Under the pieces are notes generated by a model, which did no database searches, had not been told where the DNA came from, and saw only the letters and a program-made list of their open reading frames with translations. The position numbers were made by a program, and so were the translations under genes. A stretch of DNA of 64,000 nt from Argyresthia goedartella (lineage: Eukaryota > Arthropoda > Insecta > Lepidoptera > Argyresthiidae). The stretch is from positions 23,081,201 through 23,145,200 of the forward strand of contig OX463835.1 of the NCBI GenBank assembly GCA_949825045.1, given 5' to 3'. Positions 19,251 to 30,149 of the stretch are shown piece by piece. The number at the start of each line of letters is the position of its first letter. Position 1 is the stretch's first letter.

Positions 19251-20563
19251 GACATGACACTCTTGTCAGGAAGTTACGCCATTATGGTGTAAAAGATCAG
19301 GCACTTGGCCTTCTGGAGTCATATCTAACAGATAGGGTTCAGATGGTCGATGTTAATGGGAAAAGATCACCTGGGTATTCAATAAATATGGGCGTACCGC
19401 AAGGTTCAATTCTTGGTCCTTTCTTGTTTTTAGTATATATTAATGATTTACCTTACCTTGTTAAAGCAAAACATGGGTTAGTATTGTTTGCCGATGATAC
19501 TTCTTTGATATTTAAAAAAAGACAGCAATCAAATTATGACGAGGTAAACAATGCTATCTCTAGTATAGTGAACTGGTTTACTGTTAACAATTTATTACTT
19601 AATGAAAAGAAAACTAAATGTATTAAATTCGTGTTACCCAATGTGAACCCGGTAACTACAGACATATTTATAAAAGGACAGAGATTGGACCTTGTGCAGT
19701 CGACTGTCTTTTTGGGCATTACTTTAGACGCCAAACTACAATGGGATCCTCATATAAATAAATTGTCGAACAGACTGAGTTCGGCAGCGTTCGCAGTTAA
19801 AAAAATTAGAGCTCTTACCGACGTAGACACCGCTAGACTAGTCTACTTTAGTTACTTTCATAGTCTAATGACCTATGGTATTTTATTGTGGGGTCACGCT
19901 GCGAATGCTAATAGTATATTTATTCTGCAGAAACGGGCTGTACGTGCAATTTATAGATTAGGGCCTAGAGTGTTCACTGAGGGAAAAGTTTAAAGAAATC
20001 AATATTCTGACATTTGTGTCTCAATATATCTATGACAATCTTGTGTATGTAAAAAGAAATATAACTAATTTTCAGAAGTACAGTGATATACACAATTTTA
20101 ATACTAGAAATAAAGACAAGTTGGTTGCTTATGTAAGCCGACTACATAAAATTAGTAATTCTTCTAAAGGCAATTGTATACGCTATTACAATAAGGTCCC
20201 TACTGATATTAAAAACTTACCTTTAGACAAGTTTAAAATAATAATAAAACAGAAATTGTATAAAAAAGGTTACTATGGGATATCTGATTATTTAGAGGAC
20301 AGATGTCCATGGGAATAGATTGTTTGAGTAACAGGCTGTTTCGATATATAATTAGCATTCATTTTGTAATTTGACAATATTTTATTTAAAAAAGGAAACG
20401 CAAAAGATGCGACGACTGTGGAGTTTCTTCGGTGAGCTCTTCTCCACAGATTCCGCCATTGTGTTAGTGAACTCACCCAAAAAAATGTAATGACGGATCT
20501 AAGTGATGTAACAACATCCTATGGAAATAAATGATTTTTGATTTTGATTTGATTTTGATTTTG
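19251..20563 (+). mobile_element. LINE C1 (family C), 5'-truncated, inserted in A1
   Basis: Starts abruptly in RT at ATGACACTCTTGTC, ends with a (GATTT)n-type tail (20536-20563). AGTCAT flanks it (19245-19250 and 20564-20569). Opposite orientation to A1. Nearly identical to the matching part of C2 (38.7-40.0 kb). Confidence 0.88.
19262..20318 (+). pseudogene. LINE C1 reverse transcriptase, C-terminal part
   Basis: Contains GVPQGSILGPFLFLVYINDL and LFADDTSLIF, then the C-terminal region. The first frame stops at 19993 after a frameshift near 19970; the C-terminus goes on in another frame (VSQYIYDNLVYVKRN to DYLEDRCPWE) to 20318. Lacks the endonuclease. Not functional. Confidence 0.8.
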
Positions 20564-21461
20564 AGTCATTAAATTTAGATTTACCGTTGTAGTCACTGAC
20601 TTTCTTTAATTTGAAAACTTTATTGAATTCTGTCTGAATAATGTTGAAGAAGTCTGAGTAGATTTTGTTTGGGTTCTGTTCATTAAAATCCGGTACTGGC
20701 AAATTTATATCTAAGTTTTTCGTATATGTCTCTAGTCTATGGGATGTAATAGGCCTATAAAATGATGGACCAGTCTTATCCTTAATAGTTATTGGGAATG
20801 AAACTGTTTGACCACTGTGATCGGAGGGTAAGCAGTTAATTACACTTTTACTTGTGAATGCACAGTCACAAAAAACGTTATCTAAGCAAGTTTGGCTGGT
20901 AAGTGTTATTCTAGTCGGCTCTAGAAATACATGACATAAATTAAATGATTTGAACAGAGTTATTAATCGTCGCTTCAGTGTTGTATCTACAAGCAGATCT
21001 ACATTAAGATCGCCACAAATAATTAACTTTTTTCTGTTATTACAAAGTTTAATGAGGGCTTCCTCCATAATTTTCTCAAATATTTCGAAATTGCCATGGC
21101 CTTTTTCATCCCTCGGTGGTCTGTAGACACAAACAATAATATGGCTATCTAACTCAACAAAGGATACCTCTATTTGTCTTTTAACAGTAAGTGCAAGAAT
21201 ATCTTTCCGTTGTTTCACCTTAATATTATTTTTCACTAAGATTAAAGAACCACCTCTATCAGCAGTCTTTCTATTGTAACAACTGACAATTTTGTAATTA
21301 TTTATTTTAAAAGACATCATATTTTCCTTCAACCAGTGTTCAGTAACACAAATAATATCAATGTCAGAATTTTTTAGAAATAATTCTAATACAAGTTCTT
21401 TGCCAGGTAGCCCCTGGATGTTTTGATGGGCAATATTTAACTGGGGCTTACATTTTGACAT
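20564..21461 (-). pseudogene. A1 segment 4a: ORF2 endonuclease domain
   Basis: N-terminal 300 residues of family-A ORF2, start ATG at 21461. APE-type endonuclease motifs: AHQNIQGLPGKE, CVTEHWLKEN, CGDLNVDLL, LPSDHSGQTV. Cut at the C1 insertion; the frame runs only a few codons into C1's tail (to 20499). Closely similar to A2 28918-28021. Confidence 0.85.
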
Positions 21462-21508
21462 ATTTAGTGGCTCTTGTATGCTAGAGATTAACTCTATTGT
21501 CTTATGAA

Positions 21509-22554
21509 CTAATTTAAATTACTTGGAACAGATTCCAATGTTGCATGCAAAGTATAATTAACAGGTGAATTCCCAATAGGGGTGCATGTCATATTACTCT
21601 TAAAATAAGCTGATGTCAAGTTGAACTTAGTTAAACCAACTATAGCTGCGTCGCATATATTATAAGCTAACAATGTAGCTACTAATTTTCTATATTTATT
21701 AGACAGGTACAATGTATCCCGTGTAAAGTTATGAATAAAATTATTCATGTCGAAATATAAAATAGCATCGCTGTGATGACATGTTAAATTAAATAAATGA
21801 ATATTCATTCTATGCACAGATTTGTTCAGTAGTTCTGTCAAATTACAGGCATATGGAAAATTGCATAGTATAAATTTGCATTTCATCCTACTATGTAAGT
21901 CTAGAAGTGTTTCAACACTTTTATTGAAATCATTCCGACTAATGTTTGAATGATTTCCTACCATAATTACAATTGTGCTGTACTCATCATAGATACCGCG
22001 ACTAATCATCTTCACTAGATCTACAAATGAACTATTTGGACAGCAAATGTTCGTTACTTTTTGGTTAAGCCGGTTATGTAATAGAGTCCCAAATCCTGCA
22101 CCTACTTTGTCGGAGAACAACAGAGTTTTTCTCTGAGCACATATTTTGGTAGCTGGCGGTACACGAGTGGAGGTGAGTGGCGGGACACACGTGTTGGAGT
22201 GCGGTTTGATGCACGTGGCGGCGGTTGGCGCGGCATTCGCGGCAGCGAGCGTCGCAACGTGCGCAACGGCGAACGGCGCAGCCGTCGGAGCAGCTTGCGG
22301 CATGACACACGCCTCAGTAGGGACAGCGAGCGGCGCGGTGCTCGCGCTGTTGAGCTGCGAGGTGTCTCCTCGTCGACGACGGCGACGCTGTTTTTTGGTT
22401 GGGGCAGCGGTGGACGCTGCAACACTCTCGTTGAGGGGGGTCGAGACCAAAGTTAGTGATGTGGGCTCGTCCTCCTTGCTGGTCTCATTCTCCTCATTCT
22501 CAATTAGAACGCCCACCAATTCCGCATTCTGGCGTTGTAGCTGTACTAACTCAG
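21509..22554 (-). CDS. A1 ORF1, SGNH-like, 5'-truncated
   Basis: Open for 336 codons from an internal ATG at 22519; the frame continues upstream to the 5' truncation at about 22554. Layout: Ala/Pro-rich N-half with the basic run KKQRRRRRR (nucleic-acid binding by inference), then a domain with VIMVGNHSNISRND, which resembles block III of SGNH esterases known from CR1/L2-type ORF1 proteins. Ends SVPSNLN, 47 bp before ORF2. A two-codon difference near 21726 (RDTLY without the preceding LT) and a few substitutions separate it from A2. Confidence 0.7.
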
Positions 22555-23440
22555 TCTATATCTAAGCCATCATGGCCGGTTGCTTTTGTTTTGATATTAT
22601 TTATTATTTTGAGGACTTCTGCTGCTGTCGTTTCTTGAATATTAAAACTCGAGTGGCAGTGAAAATGGCTTGTAAAGCTGGCTTGGTTACTTGACACAAA
22701 AGCATTGGCAAGTTTAAAAAATAATTATTTATACAATCAGGGTCATTATGATAATCGGGTATTAAATTAGGATGCTTGTTGTTGAGTACAGCTGTTTTTT
22801 AAAGTTATACCATAGCTCTTTCGGTTTATTAATATTGTTGTTGATGAAATGGTTAAAATATGCCTTGTGTTCTCGCTCTACTGTGGCTGTAACTAGGTTT
22901 TTCAGACCCTTATAATATTTCATGGAGCTGTCAGTTTTGAGATTTTGGGCTTTTTGTAAGGCATCATCTCGTAAACTCATCATGAGTTTCACCGTATCAG
23001 TTATCCATGGCTTAGGCTTCCCCTTTAAAGTTTGTCTTTTGACTGGTGCGTGTTTGTTAAACAAGTTGCTTACATAATTTTGAAATGTTGCAATAATTTC
23101 GTCGACGGTGTTCGATAGATAGATATTGTGCCAATGAGTAAGATGCAAGTCTGTAGTGAACTGTTCCGTGTTTATAGTGTCTAACTTTCGCCGGAATCTG
23201 ATTTGTTTTACAAATTTTGGTTTTTTAATATTTAGGTCTAGCAACACCATTCCATGGTCACTTAAGCATCGGTTATGTATCACTTTGATGTCTCTACATA
23301 ACTGGGAACTATCTGTTAATATAACGTCTAGTAATGTACTGAAGTCGTCGGTAATTCTAGTAGGTTCGTTTACCATTTGAACTAGCCCATGTTGGTGACA
23401 AAACTGAGTTAGATCCTTTACTTGGTTGGATTCCGTGTTG
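22554..23440 (-). pseudogene. LINE D, endonuclease end and linker
   Basis: Second half of LINE D. Open frame 23376-22762 reads EPTRITDDFSTLLDVILTD and CLSDHGMVLLDL (C-terminal motifs of an APE-type endonuclease, including the SDH motif), then a basic linker. From 22600 to 22554 it reads KATGHDGLDI, which leads straight into the D fragment at 8160. The 5' side continues (QVKDLTQFCHQHGLVQ) until about 23440, where an LTR begins. Confidence 0.7.
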
Positions 23441-23694
23441 AGACAGTGTCGTGTGAGGATACGAACCTAACAGAACCTAACAGAAAACAACAACCAGGAT
23501 AAAATTTAAAGTGTCAGTTTATTTGGGCTATTTACAATGAATTAATTTAAAAAAATGAGAGGAAGATGAAGATGAATGAGGTGAAACAGGTTTTATAAAA
23601 TACAGATGTCTGGATAAAAAGAAGGAAGCGGAGAACACGAAGAGAAGTAGAAGTAGGGTGATGACCAGGGAGCGGACGTATTTGTAGTTGTAGA

Positions 23695-23880
23695 TGTTGT
23701 TGAACTCGTCGTTGTAGGAACGGTAGCGGCGTACTTGTAGCTACGGCTCGCTGGATCCCGTTGTAGAAATAGTCGTTGTAGGAACGGTAGCGGCGTAGGC
23801 ACGGCTCGCAGAATCCCGTTGTAGAAATCTTCGTTGTAGGAACGATAGCGGCGTAGGCACGGCTCGCAGAATCCCGTTGT
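23695..23880. repeat. 58-bp tandem repeat, about three copies
   Basis: Unit contains GTCGTTGTAGGAACGGTAGC and CACGGCTCGCAGAATCCC. The last two units are near-identical, the first diverged. Lies inside the LTR. Confidence 0.8.
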
Positions 23881-24019
23881 TTGGAAGATTTATTTGAAGG
23901 TTTTGAGAGAATTTGAAGGCTCGCAGGATCCCGGGGTTGAGCGACCCCGGGATAAGGCCTTTACTGGTACTTCCAGTTCAGAAGCTGACGTGAGACTCCA
24001 GAATTTCAGAAATGTTCCG

Positions 24020-24031
24020 CTTTTATACCCT
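24020..24031 (-). promoter_or_regulatory. TATA box of the reverse LTR
   Basis: Reverse complement reads GGGTATAAAAGC, a good core promoter in the position expected for U3. Confidence 0.5.
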
Positions 24032-24445
24032 TTTTGGAGAATTCTAAAAATTATTTAAATTAAACGTAATTTTTGTGAATGGCCAAGAGAGAAAGAGTAT
24101 TTTTGTAAAAGTATTACAGCAAACATATCAGACCGCTAACTAGTTTGAATGGGCATTGCCATGACAACCAGATAAACAGACAGTATATCAAATGTCAAAG
24201 TTTCTTTTCAGGCTCGTAATTCGGTAAACAATACGAAAAACATGAAATAAATTACAAATCAACGAAAGGAAAAAAAGTAGCGCACCAGCGCGCACGAAGC
24301 CCGAGATTGCAGAGTTTCGGAGAAAGCCAAAAACAAGGTCACCAAAGGTAAACCGCTTCGCTATCGATTTAGAAATGCTGATAGCATGAAAATGCAGAGC
24401 GAACATGATTTATTACCGTGTTCTAATGGTTTAAAACGTTACAGG

Positions 24446-24580
24446 GTCCTATGGAAATAAAGGTGATACCAAAATCACAAGCTCAGCAAGCATCCAGCGT
24501 AATAGAGCAAGCAAGGACAGGAGCAGTTACCAAAGCTTCTTTAAGTTTCTCGAAAGCAGCTGCAGCCTTGGAATTTTAAA
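24446..24580 (-). pseudogene. gypsy-type RT/RNase H hinge fragment
   Basis: About 40 codons reading AAAAFEKLKEALVTAPVLAC, the hinge between RT and RNase H in gypsy elements. No flanking pol. A scrap between the LTR and LINE E. Confidence 0.55.
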
Positions 24581-25096
24581 GACATTCAAGAAAATAGCAC
24601 GTAAGTAGTATAACATAACACTACAACAGTTAATGTTGAGATCACTTAGGACAAATATATAATCGCAGCGGGCCATGTAGTTGATAGATTCGCTGAGGGC
24701 GTCCAGTGCTTCGCTGAAGTTAACACTTTCAGGTCTGTAGGCCGTTCCGAGAGCTATAGGCACGCTCCTGGGGTTTGCACCTCCAGCCAAAGCTGTTCCA
24801 AGTTTAATGAAGGATGCCTACGAATGCGTACATTACATTATACGTCTTACATAGAAGGCTACGCCACCGCCTCTTTTATTTTGTCTTGCCCTATGTATAA
24901 ATCTATAGTTTGGTAGGGCGAGGGCTAGGTCTTCCTGTCCTGTTTTTATCCAAGTTTCGTTAATTGGCAGTATTGCCAGTATGTCAGGTAGATTATTTGT
25001 GATCGAAACAAATAATTCATCTTGACCTGTGTTAAGGGATCTAGCGTTCAAGAGCCCTAATTTCAGCAAATTCTTATTTGATTTTGGGTTAGCCAT
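24580..25096 (-). pseudogene. LINE E endonuclease fragments
   Basis: Two open pieces. 25096-24833 reads LLNARSLNTGQDELFVSI and INETWIKTG, the start of an APE endonuclease. 24790-24590 reads ALGTAYRPESVNFSEALDAL and VLSDLNINCC, its middle. They are separated by a frameshift and the RT is absent. Paired with ORF1 at 25.1-25.7 kb. Confidence 0.65.
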
Positions 25097-25700
25097 TTAT
25101 GAATTGTATCATTATAGTATATGGTGAGTTATCCAGTATGTTAGTCATATAGATGTACGTGTGTGTGGAATAGGTACTTTTGTGGTGTGAGTGGTGTTTA
25201 TAGAATGTGTGTATCACAAGAGTTGATTTGTCCAAATGGCAATAATGTTGATTACCAACTAAAATTAACATAGAGAGATCGAGGCATACAATAACCATAT
25301 TATCGAGTATCGTTAAAAGTAAACAGTGGTGTAGAGTGCAATTGATTAAATAGCGTTCATCCCAAAAAGCCTTCTTTAAATCCTCTTCACTACGCAGGCG
25401 ATGTTTGATTTTGCCCTTTTCCTGACGGACAGAGATTTTTCCATCGCGTGTCCATACATACTTATACTGCATGTTAGGCGCCGACTCGCGAGCTTTTTGA
25501 AATATATGGCGATAATGTACGATTGTAAGGCGCTCATTAATGTATAGAGCAAGCGCTGGTCCAGGTAGCTGGAGGCCTTCTGTAGTCAGGTTACGCCGGG
25601 TTCGCGCCGCTTGAAGCAACTGGTCGCGGGTGATACGGCGTGCGAAGCGCACCACGATGGGTCGAATGCGCGAGTTGGTGCTGCTTTTGTCCGCTTGCAT
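25089..25700 (-). pseudogene. LINE E ORF1, FP25K-like C-terminal domain
   Basis: 203-codon frame; the first 115 or so residues (PIVVRFARRITRDQLLQAAR, LALYINERLT, YKYVWTRDGKISVRQEKG) resemble the C-terminal domain shared by baculovirus FP25K and by ORF1 proteins annotated as zinc finger DNA binding proteins in moths. After DLKKAF the sequence loses this character and is probably out-of-family. It overlaps the endonuclease frame by 8 bases. The family match is from memory of the motif pattern, not a search. Confidence 0.55.
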
Positions 25701-26053
25701 GACGGGACTAACACGTTCTGCGTTTATTACGTCCCTCTGTCGTCTCCGTCGTTATCGAGTGATATGTATTGTATCTATTGTGTTGTATTGTATAGTCTAT
25801 AGTCAATAGTCAAAGTACTTTATTACTGTAGATATTTACATATACTTAGCAAACGTCATTTTTTGCCTCTTCTCTACATTGGACCATTGTGGGAGAAGAA
25901 GGGCGTAGAAACTCCCACAGATTTATTTTTAGATCTCTTTTAAAAATAGGTTGTGCTTAACTAATACAAATATGAAAAATTTAATTGTTATGATTAATAA
26001 GCAGGAATAAATAATTACAAAATTATTAACAGCAAGGTCTGTGTTGAGCCAGA

Positions 26054-28918
26054 TTAACCCCATACAGTCCTGTCATTTAAGTAATCTTGAACATTGTAAT
26101 ATCCCTTTTTCGACAAAGTCGCTTTAACATGCTTTTTAAATTGCTCAAATGGCAATTTCAAAATCTCCAGAGGTATCTTATTGTAGTAGAGAATGCACTG
26201 ACCCTTGAAAGAATTGCTAACCTTCGCGAGTCTAAAACGGGGCGCACATAGTCTGTGATTATTTCTTAGGTTAACATTACAGCTGTCGCTAAGTTTGGAA
26301 AATGTTGTAAGGTTCTTGCGTACATACATTATATTTTCGAAAATAAATTGACTAGCTACTGTTAGTATGTCAATTTCTTTAAAAAGCTCTCTTAAGGAGT
26401 CTGTTCGTTTTAAATTATAAATTGCTCGAATAGCTCTTTTCTGTAAAATAAAAATAGTTTGAATATCCGCTGCTTTCCCCCATAACAAGATACCATAGGA
26501 CATCACACTATGAAAGTAACTAAAATATACTAGCCTAGATGTAGCCACATCCGTGCTTTGTCTGATGTTTCTAACAGCGTAAGCCGCAGAACTTAATTTA
26601 CCAGCCAATTTATCTATGTGGGGTCCCCACTGCAATTTACTATCAATGGTTATTCCAAGAAACTTCGTATCATTTACCAATTCTAACGTGCTGTTGTCTA
26701 ACACCAAACTGGTCTCAACTTGCCTGACATTTGGAAGTGAGAATTTGATACACTTGGTTTTACCAGCGTTTAACAATAAATTATTAACTGTGAACCAATT
26801 CAAGGTTAAAGACAGTACACCATTAACATCATCAAAATCTCCTTTTTGTCTTTCAATTTTGAAGACCATTGAAGTATCATCAGCAAACAACACTATGTCA
26901 GTTAATTTCTCCACCATGAAAGGCAGATCATTAATATATACCAGGAATAAGAAAGGGCCTAATATGGAACCTTGTGGAACGCCAATTTTAACACCCGATC
27001 CATCAGATTTTACGCCGTTAACTTCTGCCTTTTGAATTCTATTGCTTTGGTATGATCTTAGTAGATCCAACGCTTTATTTCTAACTCCGTAATGATTTAA
27101 TTTAATTAATAGCGTATTATGATCAACACAATCAAACGCTTTCGACAGGTCGCAAAAAACTCCGATAGCATCCTGTGCGGCCTCCCATGCAGAATAAATA
27201 TGAGATACAAGGGAAATACCTGCATCCGTAGTCGATTTACCCCTAGTGAAACCATATTGTTTAGCGTGGAGTTGTTTTGTACGGTTGAAGTGTGAGAGCA
27301 TTTGATTGAGTATAATCTTTTCAAATATTTTACTTAGTGTTGGAAGAACAGATATTGGTCTGAAATTTGAAGGATCGCCCTTATCTCCCGATTTGAACAG
27401 CGGTATAAGTTTACTGTGTTTCATGAGGTCTGGAAAATCCCCATCGTCAACACATTTATTGAATATATAAGCTAAGTGTGGGGCTATAACTAGAATTACT
27501 GAACCAATGACTTTGATTGATATACCCCACAGGTCTTCCGTATTTTTTAAGTTAAGTAATTTAAACGTTTTGACAATGTCCTGGGGATATACATGATGAA
27601 ATTTTAAATATACATTACTGACGCTAGTGTTATTTTTTAATAAAGTCTCTGCTTCAAATGGAGATGAATTTAGACTGTCCGTTGTGAGTACGGGTACATT
27701 GGTGAAGAATGTTTCAAAAGCTCGAGCAACATCAGCGTTGGATTTAACAACATCATCACCTATCTTTAGGCAGAAATCACTGTCCCTTGGTATAACTTTG
27801 CCAGTTTCGCGGTTTATTATTTGCCAAACTGTTTTCATTCTATTATTTGAATTTTTAATTTTTCTATTAATGTGTAAAGTTTTTGCAGTTCTACAAACCA
27901 ACTTGAAAGTTTTGGAATATTTTTTAACATAGTCATGAAATTTTCGATCAAAGTTATAGGTTTTTTGATCATAAAGGTCATACAAGATAACTCTACTTTT
28001 ACGAATTCCAAACGTTGCCCAGTCATTAAATTTAGATTTACCGTTGTAGTCACTGACTTTCTTTAATTTGAAAACTTTATTGAATTCTGTCTGAATAACG
28101 TTGAAGAAGTCTGAGTAGATTTTGTTTGGGTTCTGTTCATTAAAATCCGGTACTGGCAAATTTATATCTAAGTTTTTCGTATATGTCTCTAGTCTATGGG
28201 ATGTAATAGGCCTATAAAATGTTGGACCAGTCTTATCCCTAATACTAATTGGGAATGAAACTGTTTGACCACTGTGATCGGAGGGTAAGCAGTTAATTAC
28301 ACTTTTAGTTGTGAATGCACAGTCACAAAAAACGTTATCTAAGCAAGTTTGGCTTGTAAGTGTAATTCTAGTCGGCTCTAGAAATACATGACATAAATTA
28401 AATGATTTGAACAGAGTTATTAATCGTCGCTTCAGTGTTGTATCTACAAGCAGATCTACATTAAGATCGCCACAAATAATTAACTTTTTTCTGTTATTAC
28501 AAAGTTTAATGAGGGCTTCCTCCATAATTTTCTCAAATATTTCGAAATTGCCATGGCCTTTTTCATCCCTCGGTGGCCTGTAGACACAAACAATAATATG
28601 GCTATCTAACTCAACACAGGATACCTCTATTTGTCTTTCAACAGTAAGTGCAAGAATATCTTTCCGTTGTTTCACCTTAATATTATTCTTCACTAAGATT
28701 AAAGAACCACCTCTATCAGCAGTCTTTCTATTGTAACAACTGACAATTTTGTAACTATTTATGTTAAAAGACATCATATTTTCCTTCAACCAGTGTTCAG
28801 TAACACAAATAATATCAATGTCAGAATTTTTTAGAAATAATTCTAATACAAGTTCTTTGCCAGGTAGCCCCTGGATGTTTTGATGGGCAATATTTAACTG
28901 GGGCTTACATTTTGACAT
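26054..28918 (-). CDS. A2 ORF2: endonuclease and reverse transcriptase, intact
   Basis: 954 codons, uninterrupted. APE-type endonuclease at about 1-230: AHQNIQGLPGKE, CVTEHWLKEN, VCVYRPPRDE, CGDLNVDLL, LPSDHSGQTV. RT at about 470-740: NFRPISVLPTLSKIFEK, GVFCDLSKAFDCVDH, GVPQGSILGPFLFLVYIND and LFADDTSMVF (catalytic residues near 678). The C-terminal region has YYNKIPLEILKLP and ends NDRTVWG. The product would nick target DNA and reverse-transcribe its own RNA. Residue choice suggests a CR1-group clade. The start ATG lies 47 bp after the ORF1 stop, so translation probably uses reinitiation. About 99 percent like A3 by eye, so recently active. Confidence 0.92.
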   Translation of the reverse strand: MSKCKPQLNIAHQNIQGLPGKELVLELFLKNSDIDIICVTEHWLKENMMSFNINSYKIVSCYNRKTADRGGSLILVKNNIKVKQRKDILALTVERQIEVSCVELDSHIIVCVYRPPRDEKGHGNFEIFEKIMEEALIKLCNNRKKLIICGDLNVDLLVDTTLKRRLITLFKSFNLCHVFLEPTRITLTSQTCLDNVFCDCAFTTKSVINCLPSDHSGQTVSFPISIRDKTGPTFYRPITSHRLETYTKNLDINLPVPDFNEQNPNKIYSDFFNVIQTEFNKVFKLKKVSDYNGKSKFNDWATFGIRKSRVILYDLYDQKTYNFDRKFHDYVKKYSKTFKLVCRTAKTLHINRKIKNSNNRMKTVWQIINRETGKVIPRDSDFCLKIGDDVVKSNADVARAFETFFTNVPVLTTDSLNSSPFEAETLLKNNTSVSNVYLKFHHVYPQDIVKTFKLLNLKNTEDLWGISIKVIGSVILVIAPHLAYIFNKCVDDGDFPDLMKHSKLIPLFKSGDKGDPSNFRPISVLPTLSKIFEKIILNQMLSHFNRTKQLHAKQYGFTRGKSTTDAGISLVSHIYSAWEAAQDAIGVFCDLSKAFDCVDHNTLLIKLNHYGVRNKALDLLRSYQSNRIQKAEVNGVKSDGSGVKIGVPQGSILGPFLFLVYINDLPFMVEKLTDIVLFADDTSMVFKIERQKGDFDDVNGVLSLTLNWFTVNNLLLNAGKTKCIKFSLPNVRQVETSLVLDNSTLELVNDTKFLGITIDSKLQWGPHIDKLAGKLSSAAYAVRNIRQSTDVATSRLVYFSYFHSVMSYGILLWGKAADIQTIFILQKRAIRAIYNLKRTDSLRELFKEIDILTVASQFIFENIMYVRKNLTTFSKLSDSCNVNLRNNHRLCAPRFRLAKVSNSFKGQCILYYNKIPLEILKLPFEQFKKHVKATLSKKGYYNVQDYLNDRTVWG

Positions 28919-28965
28919 ATTTAGTGGCTCTTGTATGCTAGAGATTTCCTCTATTGTCTTATGAA

Positions 28966-30148
28966 CTAATTTAAATTACTTGGAACAGATTCCAATGTTG
29001 CATGCAAAGTATAATTAACAGGTGAATTCCCAATAGGGGTGCATGTCATATTACTCTTAAAATAAGCTGATGTCAAGTTGAACTTAGTTAAACCAACTAT
29101 AGCTGCGTCGCATATATTATAAGCTAACAATGTAGCTACTAATTTTCTATATTTATTAGACAGGTACAATGTATCCCGTGTCAGAGTAAAGTTATGAATA
29201 AAATTATTCATGTCGAAATATAAAATAGCATCGCTGTGATGACATGTTAAATTAAATAAATGAATATTCATTCTATGCACAGATTTGTTCTGTAGTTCTG
29301 TCAAATTACAGGCATATGGAAAATTGCATAGTATAAACTTGCATTTCATCCTACTATGTAAGTCTAGAAGTGTTTCAACACTTTTATTCAAATCATTCCG
29401 ACTAATGTTTGAATGATTTCCTACCATAATTACAATAGTGCTGTACTCATCATAGATACCGCGACTAATCATCTTCACTAGATCTACAAATGAACAATTT
29501 GGACAGCAAATGTTCGTTACTTTTTGGTTAAGCCGGTTATGTAATAGAGTCCCAAATCCTGCACCTACTTTGTCGGAGAACAACAGAGTTTTTCTCTGAG
29601 CACATATTTTGGTAGCTGGCGGTACACGAGTGGAGGTGAGTGGCGGGACACACGTGTTGGAGTGCGGTTTGATGCACGTGGCGGCGGTTGGCGCGGCATT
29701 CGCGGCAGCGAGCGTCGCAACGTGCGCAACGGCGAACGGCGCGGCCCTCGGGGCAGCTTGCGGCATGACACACGCCTCAGCAGGGACAGCGAGCGGCGCG
29801 GTGCTCGCGCTGTTGAGCTGCGAGGTGTCTCCTCGTCGACGACGGCGACGCTGTTTTTTGGTTGGGGCAGCGGTGGACGCTGCAACACTCTCGTTGAGGG
29901 GGGTCGAGACCAAAGTTAGTGATGTGGGCTCGTCCTCCTTGCTGGTCTCATTCTCCTCATTCTCAATTAGAACGCCCACCAATTCCGCATTCTGGCGTTG
30001 TAGTTGTACTAACTCAGATGTCGCGGCTCTGAGTTCCGCTAACTCACTTTGCTCTTTGGCATAACATTGTAGTGTATTTGCTAGCAGGTCATGTAGATGC
30101 TGGATTTCTACTCGGGCATGTTGAAGGTCCGACTGTAAACCTACATTT
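28966..30148 (-). CDS. A2 ORF1: coiled coil, basic patch and SGNH-like domain, 5'-truncated
   Basis: 338 codons from the ATG at 29982, but the same frame stays open upstream to about 30148 with heptad-like sequence (QSDLQHARVEIQHLHDLLAN, ELAELRAATSELVQLQRQN), a likely coiled coil, so the real start is lost. Then an Ala/Pro-rich stretch, KKQRRRRRR, a Cys/Ser segment and an SGNH-like motif VIMVGNHSNISRND. Family knowledge: CR1/L2-type ORF1 proteins often carry an esterase of this fold. The catalytic Ser and His cannot be assigned with certainty. Ends SVPSNLN. Confidence 0.72.
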
Positions 30149-30149
30149 T

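Larger units (their letters stand above)
8158..22560 (-). mobile_element. LINE A1 (family A), interrupted by three later insertions
   Basis: One family-A LINE in four pieces: 8161-8547 (3' UTR and tail), 14043-15515 (RT), 18976-19250 (linker) and 20564-22554 (endonuclease and ORF1). The order and sequence match the uninterrupted copy A2 at 25.8-30.15 kb. Its tail is the heptamer TTGACTA repeated. Host-site duplication in D: GTCAATA (8158-8164) against GTCTATA (22554-22560). It is 5'-truncated inside ORF1. About 104 bp are also deleted near 19047. Confidence 0.88.
23443..24444 (-). repeat. LTR in reverse orientation, probably solo
   Basis: On the reverse strand it begins TGTAACGTTTTAAACC and ends CTCACACGACA (TG...CA). 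It has a TATA box (GGGTATAAAAGC, complement of 24020-24031) and, near its end, an AATAAA signal (complement around 23518). No matching flanking duplication is visible (ACAG against GGGT), so it may be a recombined remnant rather than a clean solo LTR. Confidence 0.6.

Noticed and set aside
22146..22565. Ala/Gly-rich open frames on the + strand (also 29609-30064)
   Set aside because: Antisense shadows of the Ala-rich ORF1 of LINE A; codon pattern belongs to the reverse strand.
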